Source of the DNA: Flavobacteriales bacterium
Lineage (GTDB): Bacteria; Bacteroidota; Bacteroidia; Flavobacteriales_D; Parvicellaceae
Reading direction: 5' to 3'
DNA: 64,000 bases
Assembly: GCA_020635565.1 (NCBI GenBank)
Contig: JACJZN010000006.1
Location: 744,001-808,000 of the forward strand
How positions within the stretch are numbered: position 1 is the first letter of the stretch; the number at the start of each line of letters is the position of its first letter. Below are positions 45,043 through 54,386 of this stretch, one piece after another. The notes beneath the pieces are model-generated. The model had not been told where the DNA came from and searched no databases. It was given only the letters and a program-made list of their open reading frames with translations. The translations under genes were made by a program, and so were the position numbers.

Positions 45043-45993
45043 ATGAAAGTTGTTGATTATATCAAAGAGTCAGATAAACCGCTCTTTTCCTTTGAAATCA
45101 TTCCTCCTCTGAAGGGGAAAGGAATAGAAGACATTTATGCAGGTATTGATCCTTTAATGGAGTTTGCCCCTAAGTTCATTAACGTTACGTATCACCGAGA
45201 GGAATACAAGTATAAAGACATGGGAGATGGATTATTGAAGAAGATCTCTATCAGAAAAAGACCAGGAACAGTTGGTATCTGTGCGGCATTAATGAACAAA
45301 TACAAGGTTGACGCTGTTCCTCATTTAATCTGTGGAGGATTTAATGTTGAAGAAACTGAGAACGCGCTCATTGATCTTAAATTTTTAGGAGTAGATAATA
45401 TTCTTGCGCTAAGGGGAGATCCAATTAAAACTGAACAAGTATTCACTCCAAACAAAGGTGGTCATCAGTATGCAATTGAGCTCATCAATCAAATCCACGA
45501 TCTGAATCAGGGAAAATATCTGGATGAAGAGCAGAAGAACTCTCCTACTGATTTTTGTATTGGAACAGCAGGATATCCGGAGAAACATTTTGAGGCCATG
45601 AATCTGGAAACAGACATGAAACACCTGAAGGCTAAAGTCGATGCAGGAGCAGAATACATTATGACGCAAATGTTCTTCGACAATCAAAAGTACTTTGAGT
45701 TTGTGGATAAATGCCGAGCCATAGGAATCAATGTCCCCATAATTCCAGGACTAAAACCGATCACCAATCTAGACCACAGAACATTTCTACCAAAATTCTT
45801 CCACATTGATTTTCCTATGGAACTTGCGAAAGAATTGGAAAAATGTAAAACAAATGATCAGGTACGTGATTTAGGCATTGAATGGGCTATTAATCAATCC
45901 AAAGAACTCGTAAAAAAAGGAGCTCCTGTTCTTCACTTCTATACAATGGGAAGGAGTGTAGCCGTAAAAAAGATCGCTTCAGAAATATTTTAA
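45043..45993 (+). CDS. metF: 5,10-methylenetetrahydrofolate reductase
   Basis: The protein has 316 residues. An FAD-dependent TIM-barrel enzyme making 5-methyl-THF for methionine synthesis. Motifs: FSFEIIPPLKGKG, FINVTYH, LALRGDP, IGTAGYPEKH and QMFFDNQKYFEFVD. It lies 12 nt before the parA-like gene and may share its transcript. Confidence 0.95.
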   Translation: MKVVDYIKESDKPLFSFEIIPPLKGKGIEDIYAGIDPLMEFAPKFINVTYHREEYKYKDMGDGLLKKISIRKRPGTVGICAALMNKYKVDAVPHLICGGFNVEETENALIDLKFLGVDNILALRGDPIKTEQVFTPNKGGHQYAIELINQIHDLNQGKYLDEEQKNSPTDFCIGTAGYPEKHFEAMNLETDMKHLKAKVDAGAEYIMTQMFFDNQKYFEFVDKCRAIGINVPIIPGLKPITNLDHRTFLPKFFHIDFPMELAKELEKCKTNDQVRDLGIEWAINQSKELVKKGAPVLHFYTMGRSVAVKKIASEIF

Positions 45994-46005
45994 CTACCTA
46001 TAGCC

Positions 46006-46629
46006 ATGACAAAAATCATTTCATTCATAAGCAGAAAAGGGGGCTCTGGCAAAACAACCAACGCTATTAATTTAGCAACCTCTCTTCACGACATGAAAAA
46101 GAAGGTTCTCCTGGTGGAAACCGACCCAAACTACACACTTATTTCATCCAGGAAGATTGATATTTTCAAGAATAAACTAAATGAAAAGAAACTATTTCCT
46201 ATCATTGCTTCCACCGATGATGAAGTGGCAACTGAACTTGAAAAATTAGCACCAACAGGAGCCTATGATTATATTCTTGTAGATAGTGCTGGTAAAACTA
46301 CGGATCAGGGAATTAAAGAACTTTGTCTGGTTAGCAATATGGTGATCATCACGACTAGCTTGACCCAAAACGATCTTTTGGTTGCATATCAAACGGTAAA
46401 AGATCTTAAGCCTGCTGAAAAATTGAATTCGAAACTAAAACTTTATTTATTACCTAATCGAATTCATTCTCATACAAGAATAAAAACAATTAAAGACGCG
46501 TTAAGCAACTTGAATGTAGAGATGTTTGAGAACTTTGTACCTCAGAAGAAGATCTACACCATTCCAAGTACTTATAAAAGCGAAAGAAAGTACCGTCCAA
46601 TTGCTAACATGATCATTAAAGAACTATAA
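46006..46629 (+). CDS. ParA/MinD-family ATPase
   Basis: The protein has 207 residues. The deviant Walker A motif SRKGGSGKTTNAINLA and the VDSAGKTTDQG switch are clear. It is short, like the ParA proteins that position plasmids, chemoreceptors or other cargo. The next gene starts 1 nt after the stop and encodes a small basic protein that could be the cargo adaptor. No parS repeats or replication gene are seen, so this is not evidence of a plasmid. Confidence 0.85.
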   Translation: MTKIISFISRKGGSGKTTNAINLATSLHDMKKKVLLVETDPNYTLISSRKIDIFKNKLNEKKLFPIIASTDDEVATELEKLAPTGAYDYILVDSAGKTTDQGIKELCLVSNMVIITTSLTQNDLLVAYQTVKDLKPAEKLNSKLKLYLLPNRIHSHTRIKTIKDALSNLNVEMFENFVPQKKIYTIPSTYKSERKYRPIANMIIKEL

Positions 46630-46630
46630 T

Positions 46631-47020
46631 ATGGCCAGAAGAACGACACTAAAAGACCTGAACGATTTTTTAAGTCAAAATCCAACGACAATAGAGGTTG
46701 ATGACATTAAGTCTAAAGAAGATTTCATCAATAAGTCACCAAATAATTTAGTAGATATTGAGACATCAAGTCCCAAGAAAGAGCTTTCAGGTCAGATGAG
46801 CAATGCATCTGTAGGAGACATTGCTAAACGTTTACATGAATTGGCAAAAAAAGAAAACAAAAGTTTTGCTGACATGTGGTTAAAGGTACTAGAGGAGGGA
46901 GCCAAAGTTGATCCTCTTTTAAAAAATACAACGTTATTTAAGACCATTCGAACAATCAACCAAACTACCTTCAACGTTGCTATGGAAGGTATCTCCAAGT
47001 TTATAAAAGGTCAGAAGTGA
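46631..47020 (+). CDS. Small partner protein of the ParA-like ATPase
   Basis: The protein has 129 residues. A charged, flexible N-terminal half (ARRTTLKDLNDFLSQ; ELSGQMSNASVGDIAKR) is followed by a helical C-terminal half (FADMWLKVLEEGAKVDPLLKNTTLF). The start lies 1 nt after the ParA-like gene. Short basic N-termini of this kind often stimulate ParA ATPase activity, so a partner role is inferred; the family is not recognised. Confidence 0.7.
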   Translation: MARRTTLKDLNDFLSQNPTTIEVDDIKSKEDFINKSPNNLVDIETSSPKKELSGQMSNASVGDIAKRLHELAKKENKSFADMWLKVLEEGAKVDPLLKNTTLFKTIRTINQTTFNVAMEGISKFIKGQK

Positions 47021-47042
47021 TTTATGGAATCATTTTTGAATT

Positions 47043-47591
47043 TTGACCTACTTTGAGAATATTTTGCTAAGAATAATAAACATCTTGCTTCTGACTGCAT
47101 TTTTCAGTCTTACTGTGTCCATGAATTATGGACAAGACTCATATCCTCAAGTCAAATTCGATGCAAAGATCACAAGTGTTGAGGAACAAGGATCCAGATT
47201 AGATGTTGTTAAGATATTTATATCCGTGGATGGACAACTAAAAGACAGTATTATAACGCAAAACGGAAGAATGTTCTATCAATTGGATACAGGCAAAGTC
47301 TACAAGTTTGAATTCACCAAATCAGGGTATGTTTCCAAGCATCTGATCGTAAGCACGAAAGAAGCCCCCGAAAACGTTAAAAACAATTCGAAATTAAAGG
47401 TTGAAGTAAGTCTTTTCAAATACAAACCGGGATTAGAAGTTGATTTCCTCAAAACCAAACCAATTGGAGTAGCAAGATACAATGACATGAACGGAAAACT
47501 GGAATGGAATAAAGATTACACCCGATCAATCATAGAACAAATCATCACCGCCACACTGGATCTTTATAACAAGACGAATACTGACGAATAA
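47043..47591 (+). CDS. Small secreted protein of unknown function
   Basis: 182 residues if read from TTG 47043; a second in-frame TTG at 47064 gives a cleaner signal peptide (LRIINILLLTAFFSLTVS, then MNYGQ). No ATG lies at a suitable place. The mature part is a beta-rich domain (VFISVDGQLKDSIITQNGRMFYQLD, YKFEFTKSGYVSKHLIVST), resembling carboxypeptidase-regulatory or PEGA-like folds. It overlaps the Smr-domain gene by 1 nt. Function unknown. Confidence 0.6.
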   Translation: MTYFENILLRIINILLLTAFFSLTVSMNYGQDSYPQVKFDAKITSVEEQGSRLDVVKIFISVDGQLKDSIITQNGRMFYQLDTGKVYKFEFTKSGYVSKHLIVSTKEAPENVKNNSKLKVEVSLFKYKPGLEVDFLKTKPIGVARYNDMNGKLEWNKDYTRSIIEQIITATLDLYNKTNTDE

Positions 47592-47842
47592 TGGCTCAGC
47601 TTAAACTAGACCTTCACCCCATCTACAACAATAGTAAAGCCATAGATCAAGCGCTAATTGATCTGTTTGAAGATGCTCAGTTTAAAAAGATCAAAACTCT
47701 TGAGATCATTCCTGGAAAAGGAAGTGGACAATTAAAAAAAAAGGTGCTACGTTTTATGGAAAATTCAGACATTAAACCCCTTATCAAAAGAATAGACAAA
47801 GACAGTAAGAATTTTGGCCGAATTTTTATCTACTTAAAGTAA
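47591..47842 (+). CDS. Stand-alone Smr-domain protein
   Basis: The protein has 83 residues: LKLDLHPIYNN at the N-terminus and LEIIPGKGSGQLKKKVLRFM, the LDLH and GKGSG motifs of the Smr fold. Smr domains nick or cleave nucleic acid, for example RNA on collided ribosomes, but here there is no MutS part. The start overlaps the preceding stop by one base (TAATG). Confidence 0.82.
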   Translation: MAQLKLDLHPIYNNSKAIDQALIDLFEDAQFKKIKTLEIIPGKGSGQLKKKVLRFMENSDIKPLIKRIDKDSKNFGRIFIYLK

Positions 47843-47932
47843 CTTCTTTTCTGTTCGTTTAAAAAATTTGGTAATTGGTCATTTCGATTTAACGGAACGT
47901 CTATTTTAATGGTAAAAGAGTTGGAATGTTTT

Positions 47933-47940
47933 TAATTTTG
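47933..47940 (+). promoter_or_regulatory. -7 box directly before a GTG start
   Basis: TAATTTTG, an exact match, 5 nt before the GTG at 47946, which predicts a leaderless message. Confidence 0.5.
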
Positions 47941-47945
47941 GTTTT

Positions 47946-48779
47946 GTGAAATTTTCACCCATTCATATCATTGGCATTTTAATGTCTGTACTATTTTCTC
48001 TTCAGATTTTTGGAGGTCCAACTCCAAAACTTCTAGAAGAAGAGAAAGATGGAGTCATTATCCTAGAAGGAAAGTACCAACATCGGAACATATACATTGC
48101 TCAGGCTCTAGGTTCGGAAGGAATTGGATTTTGCGCATATGAAATTCGAGTAAACGGGAATTTAATTACAGATGAGATCAATTCAAGTGCTTTCGAAATT
48201 GATCTTGCTCCATTTAATTTTGAAATTGGTCAAGATATCGTGATTGAGATCAAACACAAAATGGGTTGTGCTCCAAAAGTTTTGAATCCCGGTGGACTTA
48301 AACCTCAACCAACTTTCGAAACGGTTGACATTACGATTGATGAATCTCAGATCCTTCAATGGATCACTGAAAATGAATCCGGGTCTCTTCCGTTTGTCAT
48401 CCAACAATACAAGTGGAATAAATGGATTGATGTTGGAGAGGTACAGGGCGATGGAACCCCTGAAATTTCAAATTATGCTTTTCACGTAGACTTTACCTCA
48501 GGAAAGAACAAATTCAGAGTTGTTCAAGTGGATCAGTCTGGGAAAATCAAAACTTCAGATTTCGTTGAAATTGAATCAAGTAAACCAGAGTTGACTTTCA
48601 TCTATACGAGGAGCAAACAGGAAGTGGTATTTTCTGACGAAACAGGCTATGAGATCCACGATAAATATGGTGATCTAATGATCAAAGGATTTGGTTCTGT
48701 GGTAGATGTTTCTGCCCTTGCAAAAGATAGTTATTGGTTAAGTTTCGACAATACCACTGACTCATTCGATAAAAAATAA
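47946..48779 (+). CDS. Secreted protein of unknown function
   Basis: 277 residues from GTG 47946. The N-terminus (FSPIHIIGILMSVLFSLQIF) is a signal peptide. The mature part is beta-rich with two Cys (FCAYEIRV, MGCAPKVL) and a C-terminal stretch (EVVFSDETGYEIHDKYGDLMIKGFG) that resembles a T9SS-like strand pattern without its hallmark tail. Not recognised. Confidence 0.65.
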   Translation: MKFSPIHIIGILMSVLFSLQIFGGPTPKLLEEEKDGVIILEGKYQHRNIYIAQALGSEGIGFCAYEIRVNGNLITDEINSSAFEIDLAPFNFEIGQDIVIEIKHKMGCAPKVLNPGGLKPQPTFETVDITIDESQILQWITENESGSLPFVIQQYKWNKWIDVGEVQGDGTPEISNYAFHVDFTSGKNKFRVVQVDQSGKIKTSDFVEIESSKPELTFIYTRSKQEVVFSDETGYEIHDKYGDLMIKGFGSVVDVSALAKDSYWLSFDNTTDSFDKK

Positions 48780-48821
48780 CTTTATCTTTCTTGCCTGTTT
48801 CATTTACATCTAAATTTAATT

Positions 48822-48829
48822 TAGATTTG
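48822..48829 (+). promoter_or_regulatory. -7 box of the seven-gene glycosyl/acyl operon
   Basis: TAGATTTG, an exact match, 5 nt before ATG 48835. No -33 TTG at normal spacing. Confidence 0.5.
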
Positions 48830-48834
48830 TAAGT

Positions 48835-51342
48835 ATGGCTAAACCCGTGACTTCAACTGCTAAAGATAAAAACCGCTCTTTTTATCCTTACTATATTGCT
48901 ATTGTGATACTGTCATTTGTTTTCTACGGTAACTCATTGAAAAATGAGTATTCCATGGATGACAATTTAGTCACATCAACTTATGAAAGTAAGCATCCTA
49001 CTATAGAAGGTGGAATTAGTGCTATTCCAGAAATATTTACATCCCATTATGTGGTTAACGCAAAACAAAGCTATGCGTATAGACCAATTACTACAAGTTC
49101 ATTCGCCATTGAATATCAGCTATTTGGTCAAAATCCTTTTATAAGTCACCTGATCAACATTCTATTGTATGCTCTTGTAATCTTAGTTCTATTCAAATTG
49201 CTTAACGCTATATGGGGTGAAGATAAATACTTTCTTACAGTGCTTACTTGTTTGATATTTTTAATCCACCCTATTCATTCTGAAGTCATTAACAACATCA
49301 AATGTAGAGATGAAATTTTATCATCTCTTTTTGGCTTACTTTCTCTTAATTACACGCTAAAAGCTTTTGACCTGAAGAACAATAAACTACTCATGGTTGC
49401 AGCGCTTTTTATCATTCTGAGCATGCTCAGCAAACCCACTGGGATCATTTTCATTGCAGTCATTCCCCTTACCCTTTATTTCTTTAGAGAAATCTCACTA
49501 AAAAAGATAATCCCAATAGCTGGAGCATTAGTAGCCGGGTATCTCATCTATAAAGGAAGTTCAAAATTACTTCTTGATGACCCTGTTTCAAGGGTTAAGT
49601 TCTACTTTGAAAATCCCCTGTACTACATGGGTTTTGCTGAAAGGATTCCAATGTTCTTCTACACCATTTTTTACTATGTCACACTTTTATTCTTCCCTTA
49701 TCCTTTGAGATATTATTATGGATATGATCAAGTACCGATCGCAGATTGGGGTAACCCAATTGTCTATTTAATGATCGTACTTCTATTTGGGTCTATGTAT
49801 ATCATGATCAAAAGAATAAAAAAGAAAGACATTTGGGCTTATGGTGTTTGGTTCTTCCTTTTAGGAATAGGAGGTGCTTCTAATTTACTTTTCCCCGTAG
49901 TAGGAATTATTGCCGAACGATTTGCCTTCATTGCGTCAATAGGATTTAGTATCTCCATTGCTTTTGCCTTGTATCATTTTGTCTTTGAAAAAAATGCAAA
50001 ATTTAAACAATTTACCCCCCTGACCAATGTCGTTTTAGCAATAATAACTCTTGTAACTGCAACCTATTCATTTCAAAGAAACAAAGTCTGGAAAGACGAT
50101 GTTTCACTTTACAAACACGATATCCAGTATTTAGAAAAATCCTTTAAAGCCAATACCATGCTTGGTCAGGCTTACTATAATATGGCGCTTGGTATAACAA
50201 AGAAAAACCTACCATTGGAAGCTGCTATGCCCTATGTAGACAGTTGTGAATTTTATTTAAAGAATAGTTTAGCGATCTACAAAGATTATCATATCACATA
50301 CAATAATCTTGGAGCGCTTAATTACACCTACAAAGGAAGAATCGATACCGCACTATACTATTTTCAAAAAGCTGTGGATATAGATTCCAACTACTTAGAA
50401 GCCAATTTCAACTTAGCCAATCTTGAACTGTGGAAATTTAAAACTAACCAAACTGTTCTTATGGTATTCAACCAGTTAAACACCAGTGAAGCAGTGTCCG
50501 CAAATGATCCAATTCAAACATCGAATAATTTCAATCAAATTGTTGCAGTCAGTGAATTACTGGAACGAATCAGAACTCCTGTATATAACATTCCAGTTTC
50601 TGCTGCTTCGGGTGCGAATTCTGACACCATGTTTGCGAAGAATATTAGAGAACTAACTTTAAATGTTTTAGGAGGTGCAGGCCTTACTCCGTATTTCAAT
50701 CAAATAGAATTTGACCAAAAGATAATTTCTAATTTCACTCAGATCGTTGATAGCTATAATAAAGGAACTCTTTCCTACCATCTTTTTGATTACGTCAGCT
50801 ATAACATTTGCAAAAATTACTACCAAAAACAGAATTCGACATTCATTTCTCCCGAAGAGATCTGTTCAATTGCTAAGACTAATGTGAATTACTACGCAAA
50901 TGTTTTGGAACCGAGATTGTACAAGTGTTTATCATTAGACTCTTCGTATTATCCACCTTATAATAAGCTACAGGAATATTATCAACTGACTAAGAATTTC
51001 AAGAAGATGATTGAGTTCAATGAGATCGCATCAACAGTTTCAAAATTCAATTATCATCATGAATTTTATTCTAATGCTGCGAAAGCCAGCTATCAAATTG
51101 GCGATTCAAAAGGAGCTCTAAAGTTCATGAAACTGGCTGTTGAGGATCTTGACAAAAACATTAAAGATATTGATAGTGACAACACTACAAATCAACAAGA
51201 ATTAGAAAACAAGAAAAAAATAAGACCTCAATTGGTAGGACAAAGAATCAGCATGATCACAAGCATCGTATCTCTCGCTAAAGACCTTGGTTATGTTGAA
51301 GATGTAGAAAAATACGCTCAACTGTTACAATCTTCAAAATAG
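48835..51342 (+). CDS. TMTC-like GT-C glycosyltransferase with TPR tail
   Basis: The protein has 835 residues. The N-terminal about 400 residues hold some ten membrane helices. The first outside loop has NEYSMDDNLV, with the Asp pair of GT-C enzymes; AYRPITTSSFAIEYQLFG and HPIHSEVINNIKCRDEIL match the pattern of TMTC O-mannosyltransferases. The C-terminal half has TPR units (YYNMALGITKKNLPLEAA, YNNLGALNYTYKGRIDTALYYF). It would move a sugar from a polyprenyl-phosphate carrier to a protein or glycan outside the inner membrane. It is the first gene of the operon and overlaps the next by 1 nt. Confidence 0.78.
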   Translation: MAKPVTSTAKDKNRSFYPYYIAIVILSFVFYGNSLKNEYSMDDNLVTSTYESKHPTIEGGISAIPEIFTSHYVVNAKQSYAYRPITTSSFAIEYQLFGQNPFISHLINILLYALVILVLFKLLNAIWGEDKYFLTVLTCLIFLIHPIHSEVINNIKCRDEILSSLFGLLSLNYTLKAFDLKNNKLLMVAALFIILSMLSKPTGIIFIAVIPLTLYFFREISLKKIIPIAGALVAGYLIYKGSSKLLLDDPVSRVKFYFENPLYYMGFAERIPMFFYTIFYYVTLLFFPYPLRYYYGYDQVPIADWGNPIVYLMIVLLFGSMYIMIKRIKKKDIWAYGVWFFLLGIGGASNLLFPVVGIIAERFAFIASIGFSISIAFALYHFVFEKNAKFKQFTPLTNVVLAIITLVTATYSFQRNKVWKDDVSLYKHDIQYLEKSFKANTMLGQAYYNMALGITKKNLPLEAAMPYVDSCEFYLKNSLAIYKDYHITYNNLGALNYTYKGRIDTALYYFQKAVDIDSNYLEANFNLANLELWKFKTNQTVLMVFNQLNTSEAVSANDPIQTSNNFNQIVAVSELLERIRTPVYNIPVSAASGANSDTMFAKNIRELTLNVLGGAGLTPYFNQIEFDQKIISNFTQIVDSYNKGTLSYHLFDYVSYNICKNYYQKQNSTFISPEEICSIAKTNVNYYANVLEPRLYKCLSLDSSYYPPYNKLQEYYQLTKNFKKMIEFNEIASTVSKFNYHHEFYSNAAKASYQIGDSKGALKFMKLAVEDLDKNIKDIDSDNTTNQQELENKKKIRPQLVGQRISMITSIVSLAKDLGYVEDVEKYAQLLQSSK

Positions 51343-52355
51343 TGAGAAAAGCATGCATTAAAAATATCACCGTCTTCACTCCTGAGAAGGTTCTTACAAA
51401 TAACGATCTGGGAGAAGAATTTGATATTGAACCTGATCGAATATTTAAGGATACAGGAATAAGAAATCGCTTCGTGTCTGCTAAAGAAGAATTAGCTTCA
51501 GACATCGCTGTTTCGACAGGTGAAAAGTTTTTTGTTGAAAATCCGGACATAAAAAGATCCCAATTTGATGTTTTAATTTATACCACTAGTGCCTTAGATT
51601 ATGTAGGACCAGCCACCGCTGTTTTGATTCATGAACGATTGGGATTAAGCAAAAACTGTCTTGCTGTGGATCTACCAATGGGATGTGCAGGTTTTACACA
51701 TGCTTTAACGGTTGCAAAAGCATTAATTGAGAACGGGACGGCAACCGACATTCTTCTCATCACATCAGATATGCCAACGAAGGTCTTACATTCAAAAGAC
51801 TATCATCTTCGATCTATTTTTTCTGATGCCGGAGCTGCAACACACATTAGCACAAGTGGAAAATTCGAGATTGGTAAACTTGCATTTGGAACTGATGGTA
51901 GCGGAGCTCCAAATCTAATCGTTAACGGAAGTGGTGCCAGAAATCCCATTGATCAAGATTGGCTTGACCTATACAAAGATGAAGGAGGGCTGCTCATTGG
52001 CCGTATGGAAATGAATGGCATTGAGATTCTAAAATTTAGTTTGAGAGAGGTACCTGATTTATTCAAAACTGTATTAATTGAAAACAATCTTCAAAAGTCT
52101 GATATTGATCTATTTATCTTTCACCACGCCAGCGAAGTTATTTTAAAATTCCTCGCAAAAAAGTTGGAGATTTCCAGTCACAAAGTATTTTCCTGCCTCG
52201 AAAATTATGGCAATACAGTATCCGCTTCTATACCGATTGCATTGAGTGAAGCTATAAAATCAAATGTAATACCAGCAAATTCTTGTATATTTATAGCTGG
52301 ATTTGGAATTGGTTATGCCTGGTCCGGAACTATCCTGAAAACTACTGAACTATGA
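51342..52355 (+). CDS. 3-oxoacyl-ACP synthase III-like protein (first copy)
   Basis: 337 residues from GTG 51342 (TAGTG overlap with the previous stop). The thiolase fold has the KASIII triad Cys115 (DLPMGCAGF), His261 (FHHASE) and Asn291 (ENYGNTVSAS), with the His-Asn spacing of 30 seen in E. coli FabH, so it should be active. It condenses an acyl-CoA with malonyl-ACP. A separate ACP gene overlaps it by 4 nt, so it serves a special pathway rather than bulk fatty acids. Confidence 0.88.
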   Translation: MRKACIKNITVFTPEKVLTNNDLGEEFDIEPDRIFKDTGIRNRFVSAKEELASDIAVSTGEKFFVENPDIKRSQFDVLIYTTSALDYVGPATAVLIHERLGLSKNCLAVDLPMGCAGFTHALTVAKALIENGTATDILLITSDMPTKVLHSKDYHLRSIFSDAGAATHISTSGKFEIGKLAFGTDGSGAPNLIVNGSGARNPIDQDWLDLYKDEGGLLIGRMEMNGIEILKFSLREVPDLFKTVLIENNLQKSDIDLFIFHHASEVILKFLAKKLEISSHKVFSCLENYGNTVSASIPIALSEAIKSNVIPANSCIFIAGFGIGYAWSGTILKTTEL

Positions 52356-52585
52356 TCACAATTACTGAATTCATTCAAAAACTTGAAGAAGAGTTCGATG
52401 ACATCGAACAAAATTCATTGACTCCATCAACTAATTATCGTTCTATAGAAAACTGGGGATCAATGCACGCGCTGATTATTATAGCCTTGGTTGACACAGA
52501 ATTTGATGTTTCGCTATCGGGTGCTGATCTAAAAAACACCCAAACAATTCAAGATCTATATGACTTGGTGGTTTCTAAAAAATGA
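52352..52585 (+). CDS. Dedicated acyl carrier protein
   Basis: The protein has 77 residues with a four-helix ACP pattern. The phosphopantetheine Ser is Ser37 in NWGSMHAL, where the usual motif is DSL; Gly-Ser-Met is typical of specialised ACPs in surface-polysaccharide and secondary pathways. It overlaps both flanking KASIII genes by 4 nt, so all three are made together. Confidence 0.85.
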   Translation: MITITEFIQKLEEEFDDIEQNSLTPSTNYRSIENWGSMHALIIIALVDTEFDVSLSGADLKNTQTIQDLYDLVVSKK

Positions 52586-53634
52586 TCCAATCAATTGATC
52601 ATATTGCCATCAGAGGGATTAGCAATGCCGTTCCGAAAAAGACTGTTTATACCCGAGATTATGATTACATCTCAGAGGCTGAACGTAAGCTCCTAATCAA
52701 AACAACCGGCATAGAGTCTAGAAGAGTTGCAGAAGAAGGTATTTGTGCCTCTGATCTATGCTTTGAAGCCGCAGAAAAGCTCTTACAAGAATTAAACTGG
52801 GATAAAGCAAGTATCGATATCGTAATCTTCGTCTCGCAGAGTTCTGATTACTACCTCCCTGCAACAGCAATCCTTCTCCAAAATAGACTTGGACTTAACA
52901 AATCAACGCTAGCTTTTGATGTCAGCCTTGGATGCTCAGGATACATCTATGGACTAAACATCATTTCTTCTATGATGTCCTCTGGAATACTAAAACGAGG
53001 GTTACTGCTGGTCGGAGATATCTCTACCAACTCTACTAATTACAAAGACAAAAGTTCCTTCCCTTTATTTGGGGATTCTGGATCCGCTACAGCTCTTGAA
53101 TTCGATCAAATCGCAAAACCAATGCTCTTCTCTATGGGTAGCGATGGAAGTGGCTCAAATGCGATAATTATTCCAGGTGGAGGGACCAGAAACAAGTTCA
53201 ACGAAAATTCATTAACAGAAGAAATCATCTCTGAAGGAATCACTCGACATCAGCTTAACATCATTCTTGAAGGATTGGATATCTTTAATTTTTCGATCAA
53301 AGAGGTTCCCAAAAACATTTCGTCATTACTTTCTGAAGCATCAAAAACAGTAGATGACATCGATTTTTTTGTTTTGCACCAAGCAAACAGAATCATCAAC
53401 GAAACGATTCGTAAAAAGCTTAAGATCGAATCTGAAAAAGTACCGTATAGTATTGGTCAATATGGCAATACGAGTTCTGGATCGATCCCATTAACGATAC
53501 AAACGGAACTCAATCACATTCTGATGTCAGGAAATCACAGAATGATTTTGTCAGGATTTGGAGTTGGTCTTTCCTGGGGCTCTGTAATGCTTTCAACTTC
53601 TTCATTAACTATTCCAAAATTGATAGAAGTATGA
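52582..53634 (+). CDS. 3-oxoacyl-ACP synthase III-like protein (second copy)
   Basis: The protein has 350 residues with an intact triad: Cys118 (DVSLGCSGY), His266 (LHQANR) and Asn296 (QYGNTSSGS). It is clearly different from the first copy and closer to canonical FabH. Having both copies active suggests two condensations with different starters, or one condensation plus an acyl transfer. It overlaps the SDR gene by 4 nt. Confidence 0.9.
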   Translation: MIQSIDHIAIRGISNAVPKKTVYTRDYDYISEAERKLLIKTTGIESRRVAEEGICASDLCFEAAEKLLQELNWDKASIDIVIFVSQSSDYYLPATAILLQNRLGLNKSTLAFDVSLGCSGYIYGLNIISSMMSSGILKRGLLLVGDISTNSTNYKDKSSFPLFGDSGSATALEFDQIAKPMLFSMGSDGSGSNAIIIPGGGTRNKFNENSLTEEIISEGITRHQLNIILEGLDIFNFSIKEVPKNISSLLSEASKTVDDIDFFVLHQANRIINETIRKKLKIESEKVPYSIGQYGNTSSGSIPLTIQTELNHILMSGNHRMILSGFGVGLSWGSVMLSTSSLTIPKLIEV

Positions 53635-54380
53635 GTAATTTCTTAGATCTAAAAGGAAAAACATATCTCGTAACAGGTGCTTCTGGTGGAATTGGAACCG
53701 CGGTGTCAAAACTAATTTCTGAATACGGTGCAAATGTTATTTTAACTGGACGAAATGAAGCTACACTGACAGAACTTCACCGAGCTTTAAATTCGAATTC
53801 AAGTATAATTGTTGCAGACCTTGATGAAGATAGTGATATCGAAAAACTCGTAGCCAATATAGGTCAAATAGATGGAATTGTGCACTGTGCTGGGATTGTG
53901 AAACCTATGCCAATTAAATTCATCAACAGAAAAAACCTAGAAAAAGTCTTAAATTCTAACTTCTATTCAGCGGTATTATTGACGAGCTCTTTACTCAAGA
54001 AAAAGAAGTTGAATCCCGAAAGTTCAATGGTTTATATTTCTTCTATCTCTTCGAAATTTCCTTATTTAGGTGGAGGTCTGTACGTTAGTAGCAAAGCTGC
54101 TTTAGAAGCTTTTGCAAAAACTCTTGCACTCGAGCACTCCAATCTATTAAGAGCTAACATAATCTCACCTGGTTTAGTAAAAACGAAGATTTTCGAAGAT
54201 ACGGAACAAGCTACTGGTGAAGAGGAAATGAAGGCATACGAAGAAAAATACCTTCTCGGATTTGGAGAAACAGAAGATATAGCAAACACTTGTGCTTTTC
54301 TACTTTCTTCAAGAAGTAAATGGATTACTGGTGAAAACATTATTATGGATGGTGGCTTGACCATTGGAAGTAAAAAATAA
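53631..54380 (+). CDS. SDR-family reductase (FabG-like)
   Basis: The protein has 249 residues. Cofactor motif TGASGGIG at residues 15-22, HCAG near 85, catalytic Tyr151 and Lys155 (YVSSK), and GENIIMDGG near the end. FabG-like enzymes reduce 3-oxoacyl-ACP to 3-hydroxyacyl-ACP with NADPH, the expected step after the two KASIII enzymes. The start overlaps the second KASIII gene by 4 nt. Confidence 0.88.
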   Translation: MSNFLDLKGKTYLVTGASGGIGTAVSKLISEYGANVILTGRNEATLTELHRALNSNSSIIVADLDEDSDIEKLVANIGQIDGIVHCAGIVKPMPIKFINRKNLEKVLNSNFYSAVLLTSSLLKKKKLNPESSMVYISSISSKFPYLGGGLYVSSKAALEAFAKTLALEHSNLLRANIISPGLVKTKIFEDTEQATGEEEMKAYEEKYLLGFGETEDIANTCAFLLSSRSKWITGENIIMDGGLTIGSKK

Positions 54381-54386
54381 AGAACT

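Noticed and set aside
46006..47020. Plasmid or phage partition locus
   Set aside because: No replication gene, parS-like repeats or phage genes are near; flanks are metF and other chromosomal genes.
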